The translations under genes were made by a program, and so were the position numbers. 64,000 nucleotides of DNA from Cruorifilaria tuberocauda (lineage: Eukaryota > Nematoda > Chromadorea > Rhabditida > Onchocercidae), in NCBI GenBank assembly GCA_013365365.1, contig JABVXU010000108.1, positions 62,001 through 126,000 on the forward strand, read 5' to 3'. Below are positions 36,254 through 49,000 of the stretch, piece after piece. The notes below the pieces were generated by a model. The model saw only the letters and a program-made list of their open reading frames with translations. It had not been told where the DNA came from and did not search any database. Every line of letters starts with the position of its first letter. The stretch's first letter is position 1.

Positions 36254-38160
36254 ATGGCATTTACATATTTATTACTAATACTAATGATTAGCGAAATGGA
36301 TTGCTATGACACAGTAGTATCGGATTTGAGTATACTTAAAGATGACATTCTGCAAATGAAAAGGGAGAATTTACGTCGTTTTAAACGAGTAAGTTTTAAA
36401 TAGTAACTAATCACAGGAAATTGATTACCTGGCAATACTATGTCACAGGGTTAAATCTCCTATAGGATCCATAAACAATTGTGTTTCCTACATGTGTATA
36501 GTAGACTGATTGTATAAAATTAAAAATCACGTATAACTAGCAAATAATTATTTCGAAAGTAAAAGGTGAAGCTTCCAACTTAAAATAATCGGTTTCAATC
36601 AAAATGTAATTCGTATTGAAGCGACCTTTTTGATTTAAATTAAAAAGAAAAGCAAACTTCATAAATTGAATTTATACCTTTAAAAGAGAATGGAATTCTT
36701 TTTCTCTTTTCTTCAGCTGTAAGTAATTGAGTTAATTAAGTTCTGAATTAATATAAGTATATAATATAAGTTTGATTATATGAATTTTCATTTTCCATCA
36801 ATACTTTAATCAAATCCACTGCCCACTTTCAGAAGTATGTTTTTAGAGGGCTTCAACAATTTTACAGTTCTAATTAATAATGTATCACATAAATGAAATA
36901 AATGATATGTTTTTGTTCAACTCAACTTTCTTGACAGGCTTCAAATGAGTATCGAGGATATAGTGAATCACATTTTTATGGAATACAATCAAAGATAAAC
37001 AATCAGTTTGCGGAATTTGTACTACAAGCAGCAACATTTGCAGCAAATGTACAGCGCGGTCGAGCTTTTTACTTTAATGTAGCAAAAACTTGCAAACTTA
37101 TACGTCATCATATCATGTAAGATAATCAGTCTGAAATACAATATCTTTCAAACAACTAAGAGAAATGATGATTTGAAATTGTAATCAAATTAATTGTTAA
37201 ATTAATTCCAGTATTTTTCTAATAATACAAAAATTTCGAGAATCAAGTGCATTTCTTTGTTAAACATTCTTAAAGTATCCATGAGCTTTTGATGTTTTAA
37301 AATATTTGTTAATGTTAATTATTAATGAGATGCTAATTGTAGTGCTTTCCATTTTATAATCTACACGATCGCCGTTGTGATACCATCAATTTTCGGTCTT
37401 ATTTTGGCAGCTTGTGTTTGGCGTTCACTTGTACAACAAATTGATGAAATTGTTATAGTATAATTTATTGAAATTTTATTAAGTTTGATTTTAAGATATA
37501 TTTAACTCCTACATTCTTTTCATGATACAAGAATTCTTTTTATTTTAGATTGACTTAAATTCTAGTAAACTCTCGTAGGTTCATTTTTGGAAAATCTTAT
37601 AAATTTAACCAGGTAAACAAAAAAAGATGAATTATTTTTTTTTCAGCCTCCACCAGATGGAGTGGAATTGCCACCGTTAACAAATAAACCACCAGGATTT
37701 TATGTACCGTTGCATCGTCGTCCAATAATTTATTTGCAACTTGCAAAAGAGAAATGCTTCGGGAAAAAGGGTTTATATGTAAGCTTTTACACTATTCCCA
37801 TTATTATTCAAATATTTTAGCATAATTTTAAAGAATTAAGTAGGCGAAATTATGGTTTATCAGTATAGAATATGAATGATAAAAAGGACGATTAATTATT
37901 AATAGGATAACAAATTTTTTTTGCTAATTCATTTTAGCTCAAATTTTTACCAATTTTTAGCTCAAATTACAAAAGTATATTTTTTATTTAAATGAAAAAT
38001 AAGAAGTTTAGTGAAATTAATGAAAAATTTTGATTAACACAAATAATGTTTCTTTCGTATTCAATTTTACCCATTAATTAAAAAATTTTTCATTTATCAA
38101 TTTGCTTTTCAGCATGAAAACATCTTGCGGCGACGAAAAAGAGTAATTGAAAAAAAGTAA
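36254..38160 (+). CDS. Small two-hydrophobic-segment protein, 200 aa, 5 exons, unassigned
   Basis: Exons: 36254-36388, 36938-37116, 37343-37451, 37647-37778, 38113-38160 (TAA), 201 codons with all phases matched. ATG 36254 follows GCCTTTAG, a plausible trans-splice acceptor; ATGs at 36236-36242 are in frame and would add six residues. Residues 1-18 (MAFTYLLLILMISEMDC) look like a signal peptide or anchor. Residues ~106-129 (FIIYTIAVVIPSIFGLILAA) are a strong membrane span, followed by a Pro-rich segment (PPPDGVELPPLTNKPPGF) and a basic tail (RRRKRVIEKK). This predicts a single-pass type I protein of the secretory pathway with a short cytosolic, Pro-rich and basic tail. I do not recognise a family; it may be nematode-restricted. 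Confidence 0.62.
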
Positions 38161-38238
38161 AGATATTGTTGCAAAAGCGATGACAGGAGAGACTGTATTA
38201 CGAAATATAATTAAAAAACTAACTCAATTTTGATTGGC

Positions 38239-38244
38239 AATAAA
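38239..38244 (+). terminator. Poly(A) signal AATAAA of the 200-aa membrane-protein gene
   Basis: A canonical hexamer lies about 80 nt after the TAA stop. Confidence 0.55.
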
Positions 38245-39152
38245 CTTTCAGCACCACTTTAAGGATTTCAAAACGTAACACCTGAAATTTTTTCCTGTTT
38301 CTTCGGTTATTAAAAACTGAGAATCTCGCATCACTTCACTTTATTGAACGACAGTAAGGCAGGTGAAGATATTTTTTGAGTGTATCTAAAGCTTTATCTA
38401 TACCGAAGCTATATTTGAAACTAAATATTTCGCTGTATTTCTTCTAACCGAACAGTTGAGTAGGCGCGCAAACCAATTAGATTACTCAGTTATGAAAATT
38501 AAGTAGAAAATCTACGATAGAACATAACTTCAAAATTTTGCTGATCAATCAATCAAAAAATAAGTCTATTGTGAGAAATTTATTTCAAAGAAGAAAAAAA
38601 TTAGACATTTGAAAGTAAATGGAAAGACAAACGCGGTTAATGATTTAAGTAATATGAAGTTACCAGGCATTTCCAATTTTCCTTTTCTTTTTTTAAGACT
38701 ATTTTTATGATAGAAATTCGTCAGAAATTCTTATAATCAGAAAATAAAACAAAGTAAAATTTAGACTGTAAATCAAAATCAACCCAAAATTATTAAATTA
38801 CATTTTTGATTTGAGCACTGATACTTCTGGCTATTGATACTTCTTTCCAACAATGACATTCTTTTATTATGCTTACTTATCACTGTGGATTTAAAAGAAT
38901 TTCATCGTACAAATCACAGCATAATGAAAAGAGGAAATGAAGCTTCACTTGGAAAATGCTAATTTTGATCAAAAGTAAAAATATGCCTGATTTTGATTTA
39001 ATTTAATCTAAAAAACTTGAAATTTAAGCAATGATGGGTAATTGATTAATTAATAATTTGATCTATCGACGTTGTTCACCTAAATAACCAAGAAACGCTA
39101 GTTTGTAAAAACTTTTCCAAAAATGAAGTTTCATTTCAAGTTTAGCGAAGCT
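38245..39152. other. Convergent intergenic spacer
   Basis: About 0.9 kb between the tail-to-tail membrane-protein gene (+) and hemicentin (-). AT-rich, with no supportable gene. Confidence 0.5.
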
Positions 39153-39158
39153 TTTATT
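39153..39158 (-). terminator. Poly(A) signal of hemicentin
   Basis: TTTATT on the + strand (AATAAA on the minus strand) lies 50 nt beyond the hemicentin stop. Confidence 0.55.
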
Positions 39159-39207
39159 TCAGTTGTTGTTAGCTTAGAAAAGTGTTTAACAAGTAAAGCT
39201 TATCTAA

Positions 39208-40048
39208 TTAAAAATCGTATTCAGAAACAGAAATGAAAACAATGAAATCATTTAGCAATTTGTCCGCTCGATAAGGCAGCTTTGAGATGCTTCGTATGGC
39301 GAGTTTATATGTTCCTGCTGCAAGCACACTTTCTGCATTTTGCAACGTTGCTCGACCATTTTTTGTCTAAATTTCAATAAATTTTAAAAGTTTCAAGAAT
39401 TCTTTAAACTGAATATCAAATTTTTTTTACTCAGAAATTCCTATTTGTGGATCAATAATCATGGTCTAGCAAATTTTTAATACGGCTAGATAAGTTGGTA
39501 AGTGAACTGATAATTTCTTAATATAGCTGCCTATGAAGAAAAGTTAAATGTATGAAAGTTACTCGAACATTTTAATCAAAACCGCTTCTGATGGAGTAGC
39601 CGCAATATAGTAATTAAAATTGCCTCAAACAGAGTAATCATTATTTGCTTACAAACACTAAGCAACAGGTGTAAGTTGATAAGAAGTTTTGGCTTACTTT
39701 CATCTTTGAAAATGTGCGATCACTGTTTTGGTAGAAAAGTCCTATAATAAGCTAATCCACTCGTGAATCGAAGAAATAAACTAATTAAAATTATTCTATG
39801 ATCATTTTATGACTTTATTTATTACCGGAAAAAAATAATTTAAGATTACATTAAAGATAAATGGGATATGTTTAGCGAATTTTGAAATTGATTTCATAAT
39901 AAATCGCGTTCGATGAAGCACTCTCGACCGATGATCGTAAGCTGTCAAACGCAGTAATGGAGTTAAAGGTGGTATGTTCTTCGGTACTGATATCAGATAT
40001 ATTACAATAGGTAAGCTAGAACAATTCTGACAATTCGGTACACATTTC
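39208..40048 (-). other. him-4: Hemicentin C-terminal fibulin-type module
   Basis: Exons 40048-39850 and 39366-39208 (TAA). The sequence CVPNCQNCSSLPIVIYLISV, then PKNIPPLTPLLRLTAYD and the ending AGTYKLAIRS...FIVFISVSEYDF, corresponds to the conserved C-terminus of hemicentins and fibulins. The protein stops right after this module, as in the family. Confidence 0.88.
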
Positions 40049-43000
40049 CTGCAAGAGCGTTCCGGTCGCAACACTTTTCATATTCAAATTAATTAGCCTC
40101 ATCTGGTGACTAAAAAAAATTTTCAGAAAAAGGGATTCCACGTCATATTTTTTGAATTACTTTAGAAATTTTTTGAATCAGATGTTAAGCAAAATAGTCT
40201 CACTGATCCTCCAAACGGTAATTAGCTGGACATGGTGTCGCAAGGCATTCATAGCTTCCCAACTGATTAAAACATAATTCATTCTCGGAACATGGATCAT
40301 ACAAGCATTCGTTTATATCTGTAACTTGATCATATTTCAATTTGGAAAGTACAGTTAAACTATCTTCACCTAATTCTAATCCAGAAATTAGCATAATCTA
40401 TATTTTCACAAAGGTAATTACATGAGCAGTGAGAAAAAAACTTAAATTATTGTAAAAATTATAGGAAACATAAAATTAAATAGATTTTTAAATAGATTTG
40501 AACTAAATTTCAGCTAGTTGCAATAATAATTGATTAGAAATCTATAATTCTAATCTTTCGCTTTTATTTATTTTAAAATAAAAAGTATAAAATAAGCGAA
40601 AGATAATAAAATATTAAAGAAGCTATAATCATTATTGTTACTTGAAGAAAAAATTTTTATAGTAAATAAGTTTTATAAAATAAATTTACCGGTACAATTA
40701 TTCTGTTCAACTTTGTAACCCGCGGGACATAAGCATTTATAACTGCCCTCAATATTTTCACATTCATATTTGCATGGCAAATTGAATACACATTCGTTAA
40801 TATCTTAAAAATTGCAAAAATGAAATATCGTCTAAGCATGCGCAGAGAAAAATATGTTTGATAAATTTTTTTAAACAATTAGAACTGATAAGGTTTAAAA
40901 ATTTTAACTATTTTTAAAATAATCATAATATAAGTATAAGGTCATTGCAAAAAAATTAGGCTTTGATGAACATAAACATTTTTATTTCAATCCATATAAA
41001 TCAAATAAGTATATAAATCAATACATATAAATCAAATAAGCAAGGATAGAACGCATGTATTGTTTAATCTAATTTCTTTTATTCAATGAAAGTTAATACC
41101 TTGACAAGTAGCACCGATACGATAGTAACCTGGTTCACAAACGCTCCAATTTTCATCAAATCTAATTAATTTTAAATCAGTTAATCCTCCTGCTAACTCT
41201 GAAACATAAATATCAAGTAGCAAATAGTTGAACATAAAAAAGATAAGATAATATTGAGGAAATTAATTTCTCACGTACCTTCACAATTACCACTATTATC
41301 AGTTGGGAAGCCCGTTGGACATATACAACTATATGAGCCTAAACGATTCAAACATTTCAAATTACCACACAATGATTCTGCGCATTCGTCAATATCTGAA
41401 AATTTACTACGGTTAGTTAACTGCGCTTAAAATGTTATCTATAATAATTAATTTTTCATCAGTTTGGCAATAAATTGTAATCTCTTGATAACAAATTATA
41501 ATTCCAAATATAAATCCCTCTCAAGAACTTTTGCAATTTCTCTCAAGCTGAATAATACTGTCTCAAATTATTTTAAAACTTGAAAATTCTCATTTCTTAA
41601 AATATAAACTACAATGACAATATTATATAAAGTTTAAAAAATATCGCTATAAGTTATAATTTCATTTCAAGCTTACATTTACGGTTAATATTATTCGAAA
41701 AGAATGTGATTATTCACAACGATACCTTTGCAATGACCATTGGAGTCTCGAATGTATCCTTCAGCACATAATGACGTTTCACATAAGAAGCCACCTGCAA
41801 ATTTATCATCCATACACGCCTGAATATATCACCCTTCCTATTCTTATTCGATCGTTTTTGAACACTGGATAGATTAAAAACTTATCACACACACACCTGG
41901 TCTATTGATACAGAGTACTCCGGCTGTACAGTTGTGCATGCCAAGGGCACATTCGTCTATATCTTCACAATCACCTTGTGGAGCTGTTTTGAAACCAGGT
42001 GGACAACTGCGCTCGCATAAATAGTCTCCGATGGTATTGACACAATGTGCTTCTTCATGACAGATTTCCCGAACAAATTCACATTCATTTATGTCTGAAT
42101 CGGTATCATGTCAAAATTATCAATTACAATGATTGCAAAGATAAATTTCTCCGTCATAGAAAACTTTATTCAACTATATTTATCTCTTTCGTATTTGAAA
42201 TAGCTATTTTTCAAACTCTCAAATAGTTTTATCAAATTATAAACATGAAAATAATTTTTAAAATTTAAAACACTAACCAACACATGAACCATCCGTAATA
42301 TGATATCCAACCGGACAAATGCCTCGAATTGATTTACTCCTAGCCATGATGTTCAATTTAGCATTACCGTATACTGCTTTCCGGAACACAAATTTAAATA
42401 TGACAGATCTACCCAGACCGATATTCATCCCTTTCGATGTATCATAAACAATGCTCTCATTCCAGCTTAGCAAAATAATAAACAAAATTCAAATTTATGA
42501 AAACATTATATAATCTCAAAAATAACCATATCAGTCTCGTTTCTCTTACTTTTGTTTGTATTTCACATTATTTCCTAAACTTCTTTTACTCGTATTTCAG
42601 ATTTCAATATTTATATTACTATGCTACTATGTTTTTCATAGGAAAGATCAATAAAATCTCAACTATGTTGTTATTAGAAACGTAACTCACTAGAATGGTA
42701 TATTTGCTTGATTTCCAACACGTAAAATTGCCAATCCATTGCCACGTATCATACCTGGTTCCTGTTCCACCATTTCCTCTTTAGCTTCATCTATCCATGA
42801 GTAAGTCTGAATTTAAATGAAACAAGTTAAGGTTAAAAATTTACTTAGCTTATTCATAATAATACTGAAGCATTCATTTTTTATTAAATTGCTAAAATAT
42901 TTTATTAGAAAAAAATAATAGAAAAAATACTTTCATTTTTTTAATAATTCTTTTCCAGAAGTTTAGTGAAGTTATGATAATATCTTATTCGTCATCTAAA

Positions 43001-46000
43001 CCCTATTTCAGGAATTTATTTTACTTACTTACTTTATTTATATTTTACTTTATTTATTATATTTACTTTTATTAATTTACATCACTTACTTTGAAGTAAT
43101 TAAAGCAATACAAAATTTGACAACAAATTCCAATTGCTTTTCATCATTGTTATCTAAACTTACTTACCTCATTGCTAAAATGAGGCATTTGTCCGTTGAA
43201 AACCATTTCAAATTGCGCATATCTGCCATTTAAGCCATATCCTTTCTGATAAACGCGCATCATTTCACCACTTTCAAAACGATAATCAATGACACGATGA
43301 AATTCCACGTTTGTAAGTGGATTCTCCTGATTGGGATTGAAAGCTAACTGTGGTGAAGCTGACATTATATAGCCAAGCAATGTTTCTCCTATAGTACCTA
43401 AATTAGCACCCAAAATCACAATCTTCTCTTGATCAACATATTACATCGCGATGGTTCGTTTTATTACAATGATCATTTAAAAATTTCTTTTGTTTACTTT
43501 ATTTGATCTTTGTATCATTTTTTGCTTTCATATATCCTTCATAGAAAGCTTATAATTAATTGTTCGATATAGAAAAGCTATATAGAGAAGATTTAATTTT
43601 CAAAGTAATTAAGGTACTAAACATATAGAGTTATTCTATTTCACTGTGACATGAAATCAGCAGATCTGAATTTATCAAACCTTGAGCTCTGAATATGGTG
43701 CTAGTGTTCACTGTAATTACATTAGCTTCCATTTTAGGTTTTACACTGATAAACACCGTTTCACGCTTAAGTCTTTGACCATTTACGCTTCCTTTAACTT
43801 TGTTAATCACACCAACTAAACCTGCTAAAAAATTAAGGTTCAAAATTTGCAATTTAAAATGAGATAATGAGTACGAGAATAAGTGATAGTGATTAATATT
43901 TAGCTCAAAATAAATCACTTTAAAGTGTAAAAAATAATATTGAGTTTATTTTAAACAATAATATGTCGGCAAAATGGCATCAAAAATATGAAAAAATATG
44001 ATAAAACTTACTTCTTACAATCACTTTTACGTCATCATATGATTTTCCATATCGATTTGTTGCAATACATTTGAATACAGCACGATCAGAAAATAACAGT
44101 TTTGTAATATGAAGAGAATTATTAGCCTAAAATATTTTACTTAACACAAGCAGAAAGTTAAAGTAAAATTTAAAATTTATCTTCGTTACTTTCAATATAA
44201 CATTACTTTTGTTATTTCCGATCACAACGGAAAGTCGAAATATTGAAAAGTTATCTTTAAAAATGCCTTTTGTTTCATTTAAATATTTCAATAAATATAT
44301 TAAAAAAGATACAAGCATTCTTGTTCTGTTGCTATCCTTCAGTTTTACATCATTTTTCGTCCATTGAACAATTGCTGTTAACGGATTCGACATTAATTTG
44401 CAATTTAAAATTAATGATTCGTTTAAGTTGACGTAGACTTGTTTAGGTGAGACTTGAACACGTGGTACGTCATCTTGTATTTTTAAGAAGTTCATTTCAA
44501 CAGTTTGTTTCTGATTTGCCGTATAGCATTGATAACCAAATAAGCTTGTCTAAAAAAAGTCTTTACACAGTGTTATTAAATAACTTCCTACCTAAATGGT
44601 TTTTTATACAGCTGATGAACTTGGTGATTTTATTCCACTTGTCAATTAATTTATGGATAATGTAAAGATTAATTTACTTCTAATCAAGCTTGGAGAAAAC
44701 AGTTTATCTTTGCTGCCCATTATTCCACAAACTTGGCTCTTTGCAGTTGTTCTGGTCTATTTTTAAGGTGTTATCATAAATTTCATTCAAAATGGTGTTG
44801 CCAAATTGTTAAATCTTTACAAATAATTATCATTTTAAAAGAAATTATCTGTGGAGCACTAGCATATTTTATCCTTAAACAATTTACTTCTTCAGTTCTC
44901 TATGATCGATTTAAAATTTAATAAACTTTGAGAAACAAATCAACTTCATTCATTGGAATTGAATTGCAGAATGTTGCTTATTCATCTACATATCCAATCA
45001 GTTAGTTTTCTCAAACTTTTTACTCAAGGAAAAAAGATTCAAATTAATTACCAAATTATTTTCGGTGACATCATAAACGACAAGTGATCCGTTATGCAAA
45101 AGATTTACTGTTTCAGCAGAATTACTATTCAATTCTGTATTGAAAATTTTCCAAATCACATTTTTTGAAACTGTGCTGTTGAATATACAATTTAATATTG
45201 CGATTGAGCGTTTTTGAACCTCAAATTTTAGTTTAAATTTCACTAATTCTTCAAAATATCAAATTAAAATTTAAAACAAAGAGAAAGAGAATCGGTTTTT
45301 ACTAATATTTTATTCAATTACTTCTAATTATATTAAAAATTAAAGTGCTCCTAATTGTGTTGAAAATTAAATAATAAAAATTAAATTCTAATAAATTTGA
45401 AATTTAAGTGTCAAAAAACACAATGCAAATTAATTAAATTTTAAAGTATAAATAATATTTTAAATGAAATTTCCCACTGAAATTTTTTCATAAATTGATT
45501 GTTTGGATAAAACAGTTTACCTTTCCTGTAGATTGATCAAGAAATAAGGTAGCAATACTGGTAACAGAGCCAACAGTATTCTCTGCCAAACAAATATAAT
45601 CACCCAAATCATTATTACTTTCAACTTTCACGCGTAATATCGAATGGCTGACGGATGATTGCGACTTACCCGCTAAAAAGGCTCCGTTACGGATCCACGT
45701 GATATGTGGCTTAGGTTGACCGATCGCGCTGAAAATATCCGTCATCATAATATTTCCGTGATATGAATTCAGGAAAATTTTCTACTGAATTCATTAATGC
45801 ATGAATTTCTATTTCAATTTACTTTATATTAAATAAATTTTTGAGGAATTCTCAAAATCACAAAGAATAAAGCTTGACATTAAGCTGGTGAATAATTTAG
45901 GAAAAAAAATATTTATCATTTATTTTCAATTCTTACATTTCTACATATAAATCATAGAAATAACCTGCAGTGAAGATTAGCAACAGTTCCTGGTAGAACT

Positions 46001-49000
46001 TTTTGTGTTCGTGGTGAACGTATAAATCTTGGCATAGCTAATGGAGCACGACGTAGTCCACGTAATTCAGGTAAACACCGTATCAATATTCCATTAGTAC
46101 TATTTTGTGGAAGATCCTAGAAATAATTAGACAACTGAAAAGATCGTTTTATACTACATCAATATAATTAGAATGAAAATTTTACTCTACTTTCGAGATT
46201 ATTCAAATATAATGTTCAATAATCATTAAAACATTAAAATCTGTGCGATTGTTTTTATCATGATATAATTTGAATGGACGAATAAACAAGATGATACCTG
46301 TACATCCTGCTTCCATGGTAATAAACTGTTGCCACCTTCAGGAACATCACCACGTGCTGGCACGTATGTTGTCTTGATTGGTCGTCCAAATTGATCACAT
46401 TCCACCCAAATCACTTTGTAATCTTTCTTTGAATCTAAAAAATAGATATTTTACAATTTCATTAGTTATAAGTTAACAATCAGAAAGTGCATTTTATCAA
46501 ATGCTTTTTAAATTTTAGAAAATTCATTTCACCGTTTATTTGAATATTTCTTTTTCAGCAAACCTAACAAATATTTCAAATTCAGAAATTTATCACCAAA
46601 AAATCAAATTTTAATTTTGAAATCAAATTAAATGAAACGTTGATTTAAATGAACCAATAACGGTAAGCCGTCTTGATGCAATTACTTGACCAGCATTGCT
46701 TTTTGCAACACAATGATAAAAGCCATCATCTTCCGGTACCACATTTCTGATATGCAATGCTGTTCCGTAAATTTGATATCCTGAAATTCTTTACTTCGTT
46801 TTTTTCTTTCCAAAAAAATTTCAAATAAAAGCTTATTAATTTAAATATCAATTTTTGTGATGGAGTAACTGATAAAGCTCTCACTCTTTTCATTCCCAAT
46901 AATATCAACATTTGGCATTTTCATCCAAGATACAACAGGTTCTGGTACACCTGTTGTATTGCACGTTAAAATTACTGTCTCACCAATACTTGCGGTCATA
47001 TTCAGTCGTTCAGGATAGATTTCCGGTGGAACTGTAATATCAAGCAAAAAATTAGTAGAAACATCTATTAAATTATAATAATTATTATTAAAGATAAATT
47101 AAATTGAAAAATTAATTAATTAAATTCAATAAATAAAAATAAATTAAAAATTAAAGATTTTAAGAGAATAATGAACAAACTTAAAACAACTAAATCGACA
47201 TCCTTATAACTGGTACCAGCCCAATTCTCAGCTTTACATGTATAAACTCCGCCATTCTCACTTGATACATTCGGAAAGAAAGCGGTAGATTTCAGTACAT
47301 CCGTATAATCATCCAATGCTGCTATAATGCTAATTTCAATCAAACATTTCCTAATGATAGGTGAAAACAAGTAACTGATAGTGACGAAGCTGATAATATA
47401 ATACTATAATGATAATGTATTAACAAACTTTGTGATAATGCTTTATCATCCTTCAACCATGTGATATGCGGTTTTGGTATACCAACCGCTTCACACCATA
47501 GTTCAGCTGGTTGACCACTTTTTACAACAATTCGCCGCGGTTTTTCAGTTATTCGTGGTGGAACTAACATTAATCATTATTTCATATCATTATTAAGTAA
47601 AAAATCTTCATCTTTGCTAAAAAAACATTTCGTCTTCATCGTTGCGATAAGAATGATAATATAAGGATTTTGGAATAATTTCAAATATATTTTCTTTAAC
47701 TTTTTTAATTTAATAAAAATTGGATGAAAATTTTGTGGCAACTGACCGCCAACATAAAGTTGCTGTTGTTGCGTAGCATTGCCAGCAGCATTAATAGCAA
47801 CACAACTGTATAAGCCTTCATCATGCAGCTTGGAATGATGTATTCTGAGTTGTGTTCGATCTGAGCTTAACTCTATGTTTGAATTCAATATCAGCGGTTT
47901 ATCGTCCTAAAAATACTTTTCAGTGATAAGCTTTGCATGGAATATTTTGTCTATTGAGATTTAATATTTATTAGATTTTATAGGACTGTAAAATAAATAA
48001 TTTATTAATAATACACCTAAACTGCTTTTTTCTTTGCTTTTAATAATAATTTAAAAATAGCAAATATCATTTTTTCAAAGTTTTAGCAAAATTTCAAAAT
48101 ATTCTTTAGAAAAATTAAAGAATCACAACTTCCATTTATGAATGTTCATGTTTAATATTTGAATAAATTGGAAGCAATTCAAGCGATACCTTGTACCAAT
48201 GAATTTCTGGAATGTCTCCTTCAATTTCACAAATTAGCAATGATGGATCACCCTCTGTTGCATTAATTGTCTTAATACCTTCTTTTATCACAGTTGGTGG
48301 GCCTGAATTGCTCAAAGGTAATTTCATTAAGCTAATTAATGCAACTTGAAAAGTCATTTCAATATAATTCAAATAATTATCTGAACAAGTTATCCCATTG
48401 TCAATCTATTTTGTATGTCATATTATATGATTATAAACTAGTTAGCTATTTAAACATTATAAACTTTAAGTACCATAAACTATTTAAGCAATTATTGTTA
48501 TTTCATTGCATATAAGATAAGTATTGTGACAAAATTATAGAATACCAACTTTAAAATCATTTATTATTTTGACGATTTAAAATTACTTACTTATTACTTT
48601 GACGACATATTCTTTGCTGTCTGAGCCAGCATTATTTTTTGCTATACATTTAAATATTAGCCTTGCTTGTTTCGGCGCTTTCTCAACAAACAAAGTACCA
48701 TCCTCCGCTGAACACACAGTGAGATTATTGTTTGATTCTCTTTCCACTGATATATTTGCGAATTATTAATGACGCAAAAGAAGAAGGGAATGTCACGGAA
48801 GTGCTAAATACGTATGTGTTCATTCCCGCATTCGATCTAAGTAAGATATAATTGTAAGCTTGCTTTAAGACATAGTATAATACTTACAGTTTGAATATAT
48901 TTTTTATCGATATCTAATCCTATATTTGAGTTCAAATCAAAACTCTAGCTTATTATTATCACTATTATTGGTCCAGCTTATCATTATTATCACTATTATT

